Assembly: GCF_022539505.1 (NCBI RefSeq)
Contig: NC_061510.1
Span: 228,459,853 to 228,523,852, forward strand
Direction of reading: 5' to 3'
From: Lolium rigidum
Taxonomy: Eukaryota > Streptophyta > Magnoliopsida > Poales > Poaceae
Length of the DNA: 64,000 bases
Made by a program: the position numbers and the translations under genes. The notes beneath the pieces are model-generated. The model was not told the origin of the DNA. It was given only the letters and a program-made list of their open reading frames with translations, and did no database searches. Positions 24,101 through 35,500 of this stretch are shown here, piece after piece. Every line of letters begins with the position of its first letter. Position 1 is the stretch's first letter.

Positions 24101-26330
24101 TGAATTTTTCGGCCGACTTGTGTATCGGCCCCCATACTCCCATACCCATCATCAAAAGATGAGACGCTTCTACCGCATATCCTCGTGTTTTATCCACCTG
24201 GGTGCCCCCCGGAGCCGATTCTGTCAAGAGAATTGATGATGTCGGCTCTGTTGGATAACATGTTGAACCCAGGCAGAATGGATGTTGAGGATAATTTTGG
24301 CCGATCGCTAGAATCGGCCTCCCCTTGCTTTCTCGGTGAAGGTTTTGTGATGTCCTTTCACAAATCTCTTTGGGGCCGATCACAAGGATCGGTCTCGCCA
24401 CGTTTATCCATCGACATTTGCTTTTGTTACACGGTCAGGCCGGTGGATAAAACCAGCCTAACCCCGTTCTTTGTCACGTCGATGCGCTCACGGTCGTCCA
24501 AATTGATACCCGAGAGCGGCTCTTGGCCCGATGTCCCCCAAATGTCCATGCCGGCCGTTGAAACCTCGGCTGAATCATCCGCACGGACGACTTCAACTTC
24601 ATCTCCATCCCATCGTATCGGGCATTGGTGCATCGTGGATGGAATGCAACGGTTGGCGTGGATCCAATCTCTCCCTAGTAGGACAGCGTAGGTACTCTTG
24701 CTTCGTCGACGATAAAGAACGTCGTAGGGACAGTTTTTCTTCCTACGGTCAGATCCACATTCAGAACACCTTGCGCGTCAGATGCTTGGCCGTTGAAATC
24801 GCTCAGCGTTACGTTGGTCTTGATCAGATCCGAGCTGGAGTGTCCCAACCGACGTAGCATGGAGTATGGCATAATGTTGACTGCCGCTCCGGTGTCTACC
24901 AACATCTTGTTGACGAGCTGCCCATTGATGTAGCCTCGCAAGTACAGGGCCTTCGGATGCACTGTAACTTCTTTCTTTTGGCTTCTCAAAGATGACCGGC
25001 CGTGGGCCGCGATCTAATTGCGCCACGAGTGCTTCATACAATCTTGGAGCGCTAAACTCCGTTGGAAGAATGAAGACCATGTTTGTGCCGGCCGATGTAT
25101 CATCATCGGCTTTCCTCTCGCTGGGGCGCCACTCTTTTCTTTGTGGCCGACCCTGTTCATCCAGGGCTCGCCGGATTTTGGCGGCCAGATCAGGCCGTGC
25201 CTTCCTTAGCGTGCGCAGGTACAATCTTTCAGCTTCTTCCAACCCACGCAGACGTTGAACCCTTCGCTTTTGGGAACGGCTGAGCCCATCAGGGCACCAC
25301 CGGGCCGATGATACTTATCTTCTTCATCATCGTCCTCTAGTTCCTCGAGATCTTCTACCCGAGCGGGCTCGGCATACTTGCTCCGAGGTGGGAGAGGCCC
25401 TAGACGCTCGAACATGGACACGTTAGCGGCGTCCTTCTTCCTCTCGTTTGCATTCGGGCAGTTCTCGATTGTTGGCAATCGGCTCATTCCTGAGTCCCGG
25501 CAATGTTTGAAGAACGGACAGCTCCGGTGCCTATCCATGTTATCCTGCCCCCTTGACCTTCCTTCAGTGCGACGATCGTACCCGTCGTCGCTTCTATCAT
25601 GTTGACGGTACCTCCCGACCTCCGCATCGGACCGACAATTCCTCTCATCATCTACGTCGTAGCGCCGACGTCGGTCGTGCTTGCTGCTCATATTTGTCGA
25701 GGAGGCGCTCGGAGAGTGGACGTTGATACCGCACGCTTCTCATTCCCTCCCCGCCGGGTACCGCTTGTCATCATCTTGGGGCCGGTCGCGTGGATCGGCC
25801 TCCTCTTCATCCTTGCCACGGGAGTGGCTGCTTTCCGCGTCATCTTTGTCATGGCGGCTTGCAAGCCCTGCCATGTTGACACCAAAGGAGCACTTTGGCT
25901 GGCCTATGGAGTGGCTGAGATCCACCATGTTGACGCCAGGCGACGGACCTGAGTCCCTACCGAGCTTGATATCGTGCGGCCGGGCCTTCTCAGAGGAGCC
26001 GATGAGTTCGGCTTCGAGGGTTGCCTTGATCTCGTCATGTTTCCTTTTTAGCTCCTCGGGCAGATCCTCGTACTTCAGTGACCTGGTGCGTTCTTCGACG
26101 GGGCGGACGAATCCACCCCATCGAGTGCGAAACCCTTCCACCCGACGCCATGGGAGCGGGTTCGGTGGAAGGAGCCGATGAGTTCGGCTTCGAGGGTTGC
26201 CTTGATCTCGTCATGTTTCTTCTTGAGCTCATCAGGCAGATCCTCGTACGTGACCGGAGTGTCTTCCGCCATCTCGGATGTAGATGGCGATGTTGCGGAT
26301 GTCGAAGGCTGTCCCACCGGGCGTGCCAGA
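21126..26330 (-). pseudogene. Element C gag-protease region, rearranged and broken
   Basis: Read on the minus strand: a gag start near 26317 (YEDLPDELKKKHDEIKATLE, also found in altered form near 26080), then a block with CPFFKHC and a protease-like part (LVDTGAAVNIMPYSMLRR near 24675-24989), then a gag domain (23591-24004, NSIQTWKQLEEQFHEQYH), then a second copy of the CPFFRHC block (about 23140-22200) that lacks roughly 500 bases with the protease. Normal order is gag, CPFF block, protease, so one block lies on the wrong side of gag. Frames are repeatedly interrupted. No polymerase follows. Confidence 0.7.
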
Positions 26331-26333
26331 ATG

Positions 26334-27502
26334 TGTTGACGTCAGAAACCCCCTGGCGGGCAGAGACGGGCAACACGGTAGAGCCGGGAACAACTAGGGC
26401 TGCGGCTGGCCCCAGTCCCTCTGAGCGACGGCCCGCAAAGCCTCCTGGTCGCACGCGCCGATGTTTATCACAAGGGCGTGCCACCTGACCTATACCTGGT
26501 CGGGAAGGTGTGGATGATGCCTCGCTTAGTTTCTGCGGGGCACACACGTAAACGTTAAATACGAGCCTCGATCGGCTCTCGGGTTATCCCGTGAATCGGC
26601 TCAAAGAGCCGATCCACCCATGATTCGGACGAGGTGTCCGAATATGGTGGTCCTGCTTGATCAAGGTAAAGCTAATGAGATCTACGACGATTTAGGGTTT
26701 TCACCGCATAATCGGATCATCCTACTCGGGATTGGGCCTCGCGCTCGCGCACGGTGACCGTAAGCCGATCCTAGACGGGGCCTAAAAACCAACACGAGGT
26801 TGATCCCCGGAACATCCGTTCTAGGACTAGCAAACGCCACCCTACACGCCGCTGGATCCTCCGACCCCTTGTAAGGCCTAACTATTGCGGATATTAAACT
26901 AATCCTTGTAGAACAAGGATGCAATCGTAACGGATCAGATCTACTAAACTATGATCAAGCGGGGTGCCGCCCCTACACCTAAGATAGGTGTAAGGGCGGC
27001 TAGACATGCAAGGGTTGCACTACGAAAGCATGTAATATGAAGAACAATGCTAACCCTAACATGTCTAAGATAACTACGTTGCTCGCCATCAAAAAGGCTT
27101 CGGTACGAGCAACGCATGAACAACGTAGGCAGGCTTGTGCTGCCTAGATCGCAAGATGCGATCTAGGCAGCATGATGCTTACCGGTAGAAACCCTCGAGA
27201 CGAAGGAGTTGGCGATGCGCCGAGATTTGTTTGTGGTTGAACGTTGGTTGTTGTTTATTCCATAAACCCTAGATACATATTTATAGTCCAGCGGACTTTC
27301 TAATGTGGGGCGTGCACCAAACCGTGCACGAGTAAGATTCTAACTTCTAAACTAAGATGCGATCTAATATGTTACAGATACATGGGCAGCACAAGCCCAA
27401 CTTGGTATAAAAGGCCGATTCACGTACTCCTTCTATATATATTTCTTCAAACCCATCTTGATCGCGGCCCACCTCTGACTTGGTCAAATTCTGGTGATAA
27501 CA
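26334..27502 (-). mobile_element. Element C 5' LTR
   Basis: 1169 bases, followed on the right by the target duplication GAGAT. The minus-strand primer-binding region TTCTGGCACGCCCGGTGGGA lies two or three bases inside the element. The hairpin ATCGGCTC-AAA-GAGCCGAT is repeated at 26595-26613. Confidence 0.9.
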
Positions 27503-27831
27503 GAGATATATATGTTGAAGTTGAAAGCAACCGCTGAAACTTATATCTTCCTTTGTGTTGTTTCAAAGCTTTCTACTAAGAATTTATTGCTTTATGAGTA
27601 ACTCTTATGCAAGTCTTATTGATGCTTGTCTTGAAAGTATTATTCATGAAAAGTTTTTGCTATATGATTCATTGTTTACTCATTGTCTTCACCATTGCTT
27701 CGAATCGCTGCATTCATCTCATATGCTTTACAATAGTATTGATCAAGATTATGATAGCATGTCACTTCAGAAATTATCTTTGTTATCGTTTACCTACTCG
27801 AGGGCGAGTAGGAACTAAGCTTGGGGATGCT
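27503..27831 (+). other. Element A internal 3' end with polypurine-like motif
   Basis: Continues the internal region of A after element C and matches 47157-47488 of D. AAGCTTGGGGATGC at 27817-27830 directly precedes the 3' LTR and is the likely plus-strand primer region. Confidence 0.75.
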
Positions 27832-29429
27832 TGATACGTCTCAAACGTATCTATAAATTCTTATGTTCCATGCTACTTTTATGATGATACTCACATGTTT
27901 TATACACATTATATGTCATTATTATGCATTTTCCGGCACTAACCTATTGACGAGATGCCGAAGAGCCTGTTGTTGTTTTCTGCTGTTTTTGGTTTCAGAA
28001 ATCCTACAAAGGAAATATTCTCGGAATTGGACGAAATCAACGCCCAGGGTCTTATTTTTCCACGAAGCTTCCAGAAGACCGAAAGGATCACGAAGTGGGG
28101 CGACGAGGCGCCGCCACACTAGGGCCCGCGGCCCAAGGGGGGCCCGCGCCGCCCTAGCGTGTGGAGCCCCCGTGCCTCCTCCGACTCTACCCTTCCGCCT
28201 ACTTAAAGCCTTCGTCGCGAAAACCCCAGTACCGAGAGCCACGATACGGAAAACCTTCCAGAGACGCCGCCGCCGCCAATCCCATCTCGGGGGATTCAGG
28301 AGATCGCCTCCGGCACCTCGCCGGAGAGGGGAATCATCTCCCGGAGGTCTCTTCATCACCATGATCGCCTCCGGATCGATGTGTGAGTAGTTCACCCCTG
28401 GACTATGGGTCCATAGCGGTAGCTAGATGGTTGTCTTCTCCTCATTGTGCTATCATGTTAGATCTTGTGAGCTGCCTATCATGATCAAGATCATCTATTT
28501 GTAATGCTACATGTTGTGTTTGTTGGGATCCGATGAATATTGAATACTATGTCAAGTTGATTATCAATCTATCATATATGTTGTTTATGTTCTTGCATGC
28601 TCTCCGTTGCTAGTAGAGGCTCGGCCAAGTTGATACTTATGACTCCAAGAGGGAGTATTTATGCTCGATAGTGGGTTCATGCCTCCATTGAATGCGGGAC
28701 GAGTGACGGAAAGTTCTAAGGTTGTGGATGTCTTGTTGCCACTAGGGATAAAACATCGATGCTTTGTCTAAGGATATTTGTGTTGATTACATTACGCACC
28801 ATACTTAATGCAATTGTCTGTTGTTTGCAACTTAATACTGGAGGGGTTCGGATGATAACCTCGAAGGTGGACTTTTTAGGCATAGATGCATGCTGGATAG
28901 AGGTCTATGTACTTTGTCGTAATGCCCCGATTAAATCTCATAGTACTCATCATGATATATGTATGTGCATTGTTATGCCTTCTTTATTTGTCAATTGCCC
29001 AAGCTGTAATTTGTTCACCCAACATCTATTTATCTTATGGGAGAGACACCACTAGTGAACTATGGACCCCGGTCCATTCTTTACATCTGAAATACAATCA
29101 TCGCAAACTCGTTTCTTTACTGTTCTTCGCAAACAAACATCATCTTCCACACTATACATTTAATCCTTTGTTTACAGCAAGCCGGTGAGATTGACAACCT
29201 CACTGTTACGTTGGGGCAAAGTACTTTGATTGTGTTGTGCAGGTTCCACGTTGGCGCCGGAATCCCAGGTGTTGCGCCGCACTACACTCCGCCACCAACA
29301 ACCTTCACGTGATCCTTGTCTCCTACTGGTTCGATAAACCTTGGTTTCTTACTGAGGGAAAACTTACTGCTGTGCGCATCACACCTTCCTCTTGGGGTTC
29401 CCAACGGACGTGTCGACTACACGCCAGCA
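27832..29429 (+). mobile_element. Element A 3' LTR
   Basis: 1598 bases from TGATACGTCTCAAACG to CTACACGCCAGCA. GCCTACTTAAAGCC near 28197 could be the promoter. Long open frames from 27863 recur in every LTR of the family with changed reading and are not taken as genes. The bases after it, GATGTTCTTGAC, are LTR sequence of element E, as at 50102. Confidence 0.85.
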
Positions 29430-30690
29430 GATGTTCTTGACTTATGTCACCATGATTCACTGCTTGGTGTGGTTTGGTTGGGATAGATGAATGTGAGGTT
29501 GTTGTTCCTGGGAAGTACATCTGGGCATGGGCAGCCTAGCCCGGACGGCCCGGCCCAAAAATCCTGGGCCGGGCCGGGTCGGGCTTGCACTTCGTGCCGG
29601 GTTCGGGCCTGAAATCTTAGCCCGAACGTCGGGCCGGGTCGGGTTCGGGCCTTCATTTTTGTGCATTTTAGCCTGGTCGAGCCGGGCTTCTCGGGCCGGG
29701 CCGGGCTTTTTGCTCGTTCGGGCCGGGTTCGGGCTTAATTTACAGGCCCGACAGTCGGGCCGGGCTCGGGCCTGACTTTTTACCCGCGAGCTTTTTTAAG
29801 CCCGTCCCGAAACCCGGCCCGGCCCGAACTTTGCCCAGGTGTACTGGGAAGTTCATCCCTATCTACTTGTTATTGTGCTACTTATAGCATCACTGGAGGT
29901 TGTGCTTGGTCAACATCACACACTTGGTTGTGTGCTGTGGTGTCCTCCCCTGGTTTCACCATGGTGTGTGTCATGGAGAAAAGATATGTGGCCAAACTTT
30001 GGCTTTGGTTGGGACTTGCCCCCCCCCCCCCCCCCCCGCCAGAGCTTATCTTGTCATTTCTCATTATTTTCATTGTCCAAGTGGCATTGCCACTTGTTAC
30101 TGGACAAATCTGGTTCTTTTCCTTATATATGTTGCGGGTTTAAAGTTTATCAAGAATGGAGAAGATCAAATGAAGGTTTTTAGAAGACTTAGTCCAGGAA
30201 AATAATCCATGTTGCAATCTTTATTTTTATTTACTTAATTATGGTTTGTATTTGATCCTATTTATTGTAATATCAATGAATTGTGTAATGACAATGTAAT
30301 ATGTGTGATTAATCAATACATCTCAAATTCTCCTTAGGAGCTATTTGTAATATTTATAATTCATTTATGTAATATGTTGTATAAATGTTATATTGGTTTG
30401 AGTTATGAATTATGAATTCATTTGAATTATAGTTTACTTATATTCATATATGTTTGAAATTCAAATTCAAATGCCAATTCAAACTCCTCTCCAAAACCCT
30501 AATTTCAAAAGAGGTCATGTCGATATTCATAGCACTCTCATTACTCTAACCCTAATAGCAACGAGAGAGAAACCTCGATCCCTCTTAGGTTTTATGCAAT
30601 TAAGCGCGAAAATTTCCCATATTTTGCGATGCAATGCACAACCCTTTACTAAATCTACCCCGCGTTTGTCTTAAGTTTTGGGATGTAACA
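29430..30690 (-). mobile_element. Element E 3' LTR, first part, with nested hAT MITE
   Basis: Begins TGTTACATCCC on the minus strand at 30690, beside the purine tract. It aligns with 50102-51022 of the 5' LTR apart from the 328-base MITE at 29516-29843 and a run of 19 C at 30019-30037 (a few C in the other LTR). The remainder is cut off by element A. Confidence 0.85.
29516..29843. mobile_element. GC-rich hAT-type MITE (GGGCC-rich)
   Basis: Ends TACATCTGGGCA and TGCCCAGGTGTA are inverted repeats. A perfect 8-base target duplication CTGGGAAG lies at 29508-29515 and 29844-29851. The empty site CCTGGGAAGTTCATCCC is in the other E LTR near 50188. The inside is a mosaic of GGGCCGGGCCGGG and GTTCGGGCC words on both strands, so it can fold into long imperfect hairpins. 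Confidence 0.9.
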
Positions 30691-33600
30691 TCCTCTCCCC
30701 CTTAACAGAAATTTCATCCGGAAGTTGTGGTTGAGGTACCTGAACAGCTCGGGGTAGGATTTCCTGAGATCTTCCTCCTCTTCCCAAGTTGCTTCTCGCT
30801 CGGGATGATGCTTCCATTGCACCTTGCAATATTTAATTGCTCGGTTCCTTAACTTCTTCCAATTTTCTTCGAGTATTCTAGCTGGCCTTTCCACATATGT
30901 CATATCTTACTGCAGCTCTAACTCTTCATGTGATACTGGATCATCTGGTGCCTTCAAACACTTCCGGAGTTGAGATAGATGGAATACATTGTGAATCAAG
31001 CTCAACCTCTCCGGTAACTCTAGCTCAAAACTTGTCTGTCGATTCTGACTGGGTATCTTGAATGGTCCAATATATCGAGGACTTAACTTCCCTTTAACTC
31101 CAAACCTCTTCAGTCTTTCATCGGGCTAACCTTCAAGTAGACCATGTCTCCTACCTTGGGTTCCCACAACCTCATTTTCTGATCGACATAACTCTTCTGC
31201 CGACTCTGAGTTATATTCAGACGATCTCGGATGAGTTCTATTACTCCTTGTCTTTCCTTGGTATAGTCTGGTGCAAATTCTTTATTTTCCCTGGTTTCAT
31301 ACCAACAGATCGGTGATCTACACTTTCTTCCATAAAGTGCTTCGTATGGTGCCATCTGGATACTACTTTGGTAAATGTTGTTGTATGAAAACTCCGCGAG
31401 TGGTAGGTGGTCTTCCCATGAACCTTCGAAGTCTAGAGCGCAAGATCTTAACATGTATTCAAGTATTTGATTGGTTCTCTCTGTCTGACCTTCGGTTTGT
31501 GGATGATACGCCGTGCTGAAATCCAACTTGGATCCTAGTGCCTCTTGGAGTTGCTTCCGAAATGCTGATGTAAAGATCGAATCTCTATCTGAGACTATCA
31601 ATGATCACCCATATCATATCCTTTCTTTTTTGAGGTGTCCTTTTGGTTCACAGCTAGGAAATGTGCACTCTTGATGAGTCTATCAATGATCACCCATATC
31701 ATATCCTTTCTTTTACTAGTCATTGGTAGACCAGTAACAAAGTCCATTCCAATCTCATCCCACTTCCATTCTGGAATATCCAAAGGTTTAAGTAGTCCAG
31801 CAGGACTCTGATGTTCCGCCTTCACCCTTTGACATGTGTGACATTTCGAAACATACTTGGCTATCTTTCTTTTCATGTTGTTCCACACCGTAACATCTCT
31901 TTCAGATCCATGTACATATTGGTACTTCCCGGATGTATTGAATAAGGTGTTTCATGAGCTTCCTTGAGTATGATTGCCTTGACTTCTGGATCATCGGGTA
32001 CACACATCCTCTTTTGAAAGTACAATGAATCAAAGTCTCCCACATGAAATTTAGATGGTTTTCCTTCCTCTATCCTCTTAATTTCTTCTTGGATAAATGG
32101 ATCATCTGCTTGCTTCTGAATGATCTCATACTTCAAATCAGAATACATTTAATCCATAACCCTCAGGGTTGCAATACTCCCTACTGCCTCTCCCTGGATT
32201 AGCAGAATTTGAGCTTGTTCTAATTCCTTCCTGAGCTCCTTCGGAATCTCCCATTATGTAGGTTGATTTTCTGTACTATTTCTATTCAAAGTATTTGCTA
32301 CTACATTGGCCTTGCATGGGGTGTAGTTGATTGTCAATTCATAATCCTTAATCAATTCCAACCATCTTTTTTGTCTCATGTTTAATTCCTTCTGGGTAAA
32401 TAAGTATTTCAAACTTTTATGATCTGTGTATAGTTCACACTTGTATCTATAAAGAAATTGCCTCCAACTTTTCAAAGCATAGACTACTGTTGTCAACTCT
32501 AAGTCATGTACTGGATAGTTGTGTTCATGTGGCTTCAGTTGTCTTGATCCATAAACTATCACTTTACGGTCCTGCATCAGAACACATCCAAGACCATTCT
32601 TGGAAGCTTCACAGTAAACCGTGTAATCCTTTCCTGTTTTGGAACTACTAGCACCGATGTCGTGGTTAGCTTCTCCTCGAGCTTCTGAAAACTCGCTTCA
32701 CCCTCATTAGACCAGACAAATGGGGTATTTTTCTTCAATAGCTTGGTCATTGGTCCTGCAATCTTAGAAAATCCTTCAATGAATCTTTGATAGTATCCTA
32801 CCATACCAAGGAATCCTCTGATCTCCTTAGAAATCTTGGCTGAATTCCATTCCAAAACTGACTGAACCTTACTTGGGTTAACAAATGTACCCTCTTTACT
32901 TATGACATGCCCAAGAAATTATACGCTGTCCAACCAAAACTTGCACTTGCTGAACTTAGCATAGAGCTGATGTTCTCTCAAGATCTGCAAAACTATCTTC
33001 AAATGCTTGGCGTGTTCTTCTTTGTTCTTGGAATATATCAAAACATCATCAATGAACACTATCACGAACTTGTCCAAATACTTCATGAAGATCTTGTTCA
33101 TCAAATTCATGAAAATTACTGGTGCATTAGTCAATCCAAATGATACAACCAAATATTCATGGTGTCCATACCTAGAAACAAAGGCTGTTTTGGAACATAT
33201 TCCTTCTTGATCTTGATATGATGGTATCCTGACCTCGGATCTATCTTCGAAAAGACTCCTACTCCTTGAACTTGATCGAACAGGTCTTGAATTCTAGGTA
33301 ATGGGTACTTGTTCTTGATGGTTACATTGTTGAGATTTCTATAATCTGCACACATCCGCTTGCATCCATCTCTCTTGTCCACAAAAATGACTGGGGTTCC
33401 CATGGTGATATACTTTCTTGAGTAAATTCTTTCTGTTCCAGCTCATCTATTTGTGCCTTCAGCTCCACTAACTCCTTCAGACCCATCTTATATGGTGGTT
33501 GAGCTATTGGTGTTGTGTCTGGAATCAGATCTATTGTGAATTCTATCTCCCTATCGGGTGGCATACCCGGTAATTGCTTGGGAAATACATCCTGAAACTC

Positions 33601-34051
33601 ATTGACAACTGGGATCTCCTCGATCTTAACCTTTCAGACTATTCAACTCCAATCCTATTATCTCCTTGGAATACTATCTATCCTCCCATGGAATTGCGGA
33701 GTGATACTATTTTCTTTCCACAGTTTATCACTGCTCCATTTTCTGTCAACCAGTCCATCTCTAGGATGAATGATATATCCTTCATGGGAATGATGAAAAG
33801 ATCCGCGAAATACACACAATCACATATGGTAATGACTTGTGCCTCTTTCACGTGGGTTACTAAGATCGTTCCCCCGAGGATAAGACATTTATGGGATATT
33901 CTAGTTTCGAGCATCTAATTTCGTTTTTTTCAACAAACTCTCGTGCAAGAAATGAAGTAGTTCCTCCAGTATCAAATAACACTTTTCCAGGATGAGTAAG
34001 GATGCTGAGTGTACCTAGGACTGCTTGATCCGACTCTCCGGCTTGCTCCAA
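30655..34051 (-). pseudogene. Element E pol remnant (protease, RT, RNase H, integrase, chromodomain)
   Basis: Protease: LFDTGGTTSFLA near 33970. Reverse transcriptase: [20 protein letters not shown] near 33310, [14 protein letters not shown], and the catalytic [11 protein letters not shown] near 33040. RNase [23 protein letters not shown] (a split of 20 or fewer residues is intact here) near 32510 with [18 protein letters not shown]. Integrase: zinc-binding CHTCQRVKAEH near 31830, [25 protein letters not shown] near 31510. The C-terminal ATWEEEEDLRKSYPELF near 30770 is chromodomain-like. At least eight frame changes or stops interrupt it, including an 85-base direct duplication at 31596-31765 in the integrase core, so it is inactive. 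Confidence 0.9.
30691..30703 (-). other. Polypurine tract of element E
   Basis: The minus strand reads AAGGGGGAGAGGA immediately before the 3' LTR start TGTTACATCC. Confidence 0.8.
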
Positions 34052-34099
34052 GGTTGTACAGTTCAGCTTCCCATATGGCTTGCCCCTTTTGTTTTTGTT

Positions 34100-35141
34100 G
34101 TTGTTGCGGTTGTTGTTGTTGTTGTTGTTGTTGTTGCGATTGTTGTAGTTGTTACCGCCTCCAGCTCGTCCTCCTCCCGAGTTTTATCCACTCCACGACG
34201 CCTTGTTCGGACATTCAGGCTTCATGTGTCCTTCTTGCCCACAACCATAGCATATGATCATGGGTTTTTGACATTCCTTATGAATGTGTCCTTTCTGCCC
34301 ACAGTTATGACAGATTATCTGGGATTTTGGATTTGGACCTCAACGGTTGTATTGATTACCGGTAGGTCAGAATCGGGGTTTGAAACTCCTGTCTAGGGTT
34401 GGTTTAGTGATTGGATACTTCCTTGGCTCGATACGAGCCCTCTTCCTCCTGGACCTGCCTGTAGTCATCCTCGAAAGTGATTGCCGCATCAATCAGTTCC
34501 TGGAACTCTGCAGTCCGTGCTAACCATAGTTGCATCTTCATGTAGGGATTCATTCCCTTCATGAACCTCTTCTTCCTCTTGTCATCGGAGTTTACTTCCT
34601 CTGGTGCATACCTCAACAGACTATTGAACTCCCGAACATACTTCATGATCGGTGAGGTGTTCTGCTGTAGCTCCTCAAACTCTCTTTACTTCAATTCCAC
34701 CACGCTTTCCGGAACATGTGCATCTGAGAACTTCTTCTTAAACTCCTCCCAAGTGAAAACCCTTTCTGGTGGATGTACATCAATGACATTCTCCCACCAA
34801 GATGTTGCTGGTCCTGATAAAAGATAGGTAGCATACCTTATCTTTTCTTCATCGTTACATTCCACTGTCCTCAACTTCCTCTCTGTGTCCATTAACCAAT
34901 CTTCTGCATCCATGGGTTCTGGTGCTGATGCAAAAGGTAACGGTCTTGCATTCTGGAAGTCTGATAATGTTACTCCTATGCCTTTGTTGCCCTTATCATT
35001 GATGACCTGATCAAAGAAGTATTGCATGTTCTTGTTCTGACTCTCCTGGTACCTTCTACAATCTTCTTCTACAGCTCTCATGTATTGTTGGAAGTCTGGG
35101 TGCATCATAGGATGTGGTGGTGGTGGTGGCATGTCTCCCAT
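34100..35141 (-). pseudogene. Element E gag remnant with two zinc knuckles
   Basis: The N-terminal part (34686-35141) has the Gypsy gag words DAEDWLMDTERKLRTVECND and SWWENVIDVHPPERVFTWEE. It continues at 34404-34646 in another frame (YVREFNSLLRYAPEEVNSDD). Near 34200-34320 two CCHC knuckles can be read, CHNCGQKGHIHKEC and CYGCGQEGHMKPEC. After them a TTG microsatellite at about 34094-34150 encodes an asparagine-rich stretch. Gag would bind genomic RNA and form the particle. Frameshifts and stops make it inactive. Confidence 0.85.
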
Positions 35142-35500
35142 TACGCTGCTGCCTCAGCTTCTTCCTTTTCTTTCGCATTCCGATCTCTTCAAGCTTCCTC
35201 ATTCTCAACTAACGACATGACCCCCTAGTCCTGTAACAAAGAGCGATACTCATAATTACACCCTGCGAATATTTTCTGAGCTCAACTCAATGCCCAGAAC
35301 TAGTCACATAATGAAATCAAGAAGCAAATCCGAAACAAACATATATTATGTATATACATTGTATATAACATAATATTACAAACATTATATTACATGTGGC
35401 ATATATAACCACTTATTATGGCTCTAAGCTCAAGCCAACGGGAATTTAAAATACGTTCGATTATAATACCAAATATATTACATTATTCCATGCATAAGCA

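Larger units (their letters stand above)
19193..27502 (-). mobile_element. Element C: young Tat-like Gypsy element without pol, complete with both LTRs
   Basis: LTRs at 19193-20357 (3') and 26334-27502 (5') are about 99 percent identical. A perfect 5-base target duplication GAGAT (19188-19192, 27503-27507) marks insertion into element A, and element D shows the empty site CCATGAGATATACATG. The primer-binding region beside the right LTR reads TTCTGGCACGCCCGGTGGGA on the minus strand, and a purine run CCAGGGGGGCATG precedes the left LTR, which fixes the orientation. The internal 6 kb holds gag and protease remnants, a partial duplication, an antisense acidic ORF and many short dyads. No reverse transcriptase or integrase is recognisable. 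Confidence 0.9.
15830..29429 (+). mobile_element. Element A: Athila-like retrotransposon lacking pol, with nested insertion C
   Basis: The 5' LTR survives only as its last 163 bases because B is inserted in it. Then come a tRNA-Asp-type primer-binding site, one 214-codon ORF, about 2.2 kb of non-coding DNA, nested element C (19193-27502), a polypurine-like motif and a full 3' LTR (27832-29429). The tRNA-Asp priming and LTR type suggest the Athila lineage. No gag domain I can name, and no pol, is present. Confidence 0.85.

Noticed and set aside
27863..28390. Long open frames beginning MFHATFMMILTC in each Athila-like LTR
   Set aside because: They recur in every LTR of the family with changed reading frames and lengths. 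They follow the GC-rich LTR sequence and show no protein family resemblance.
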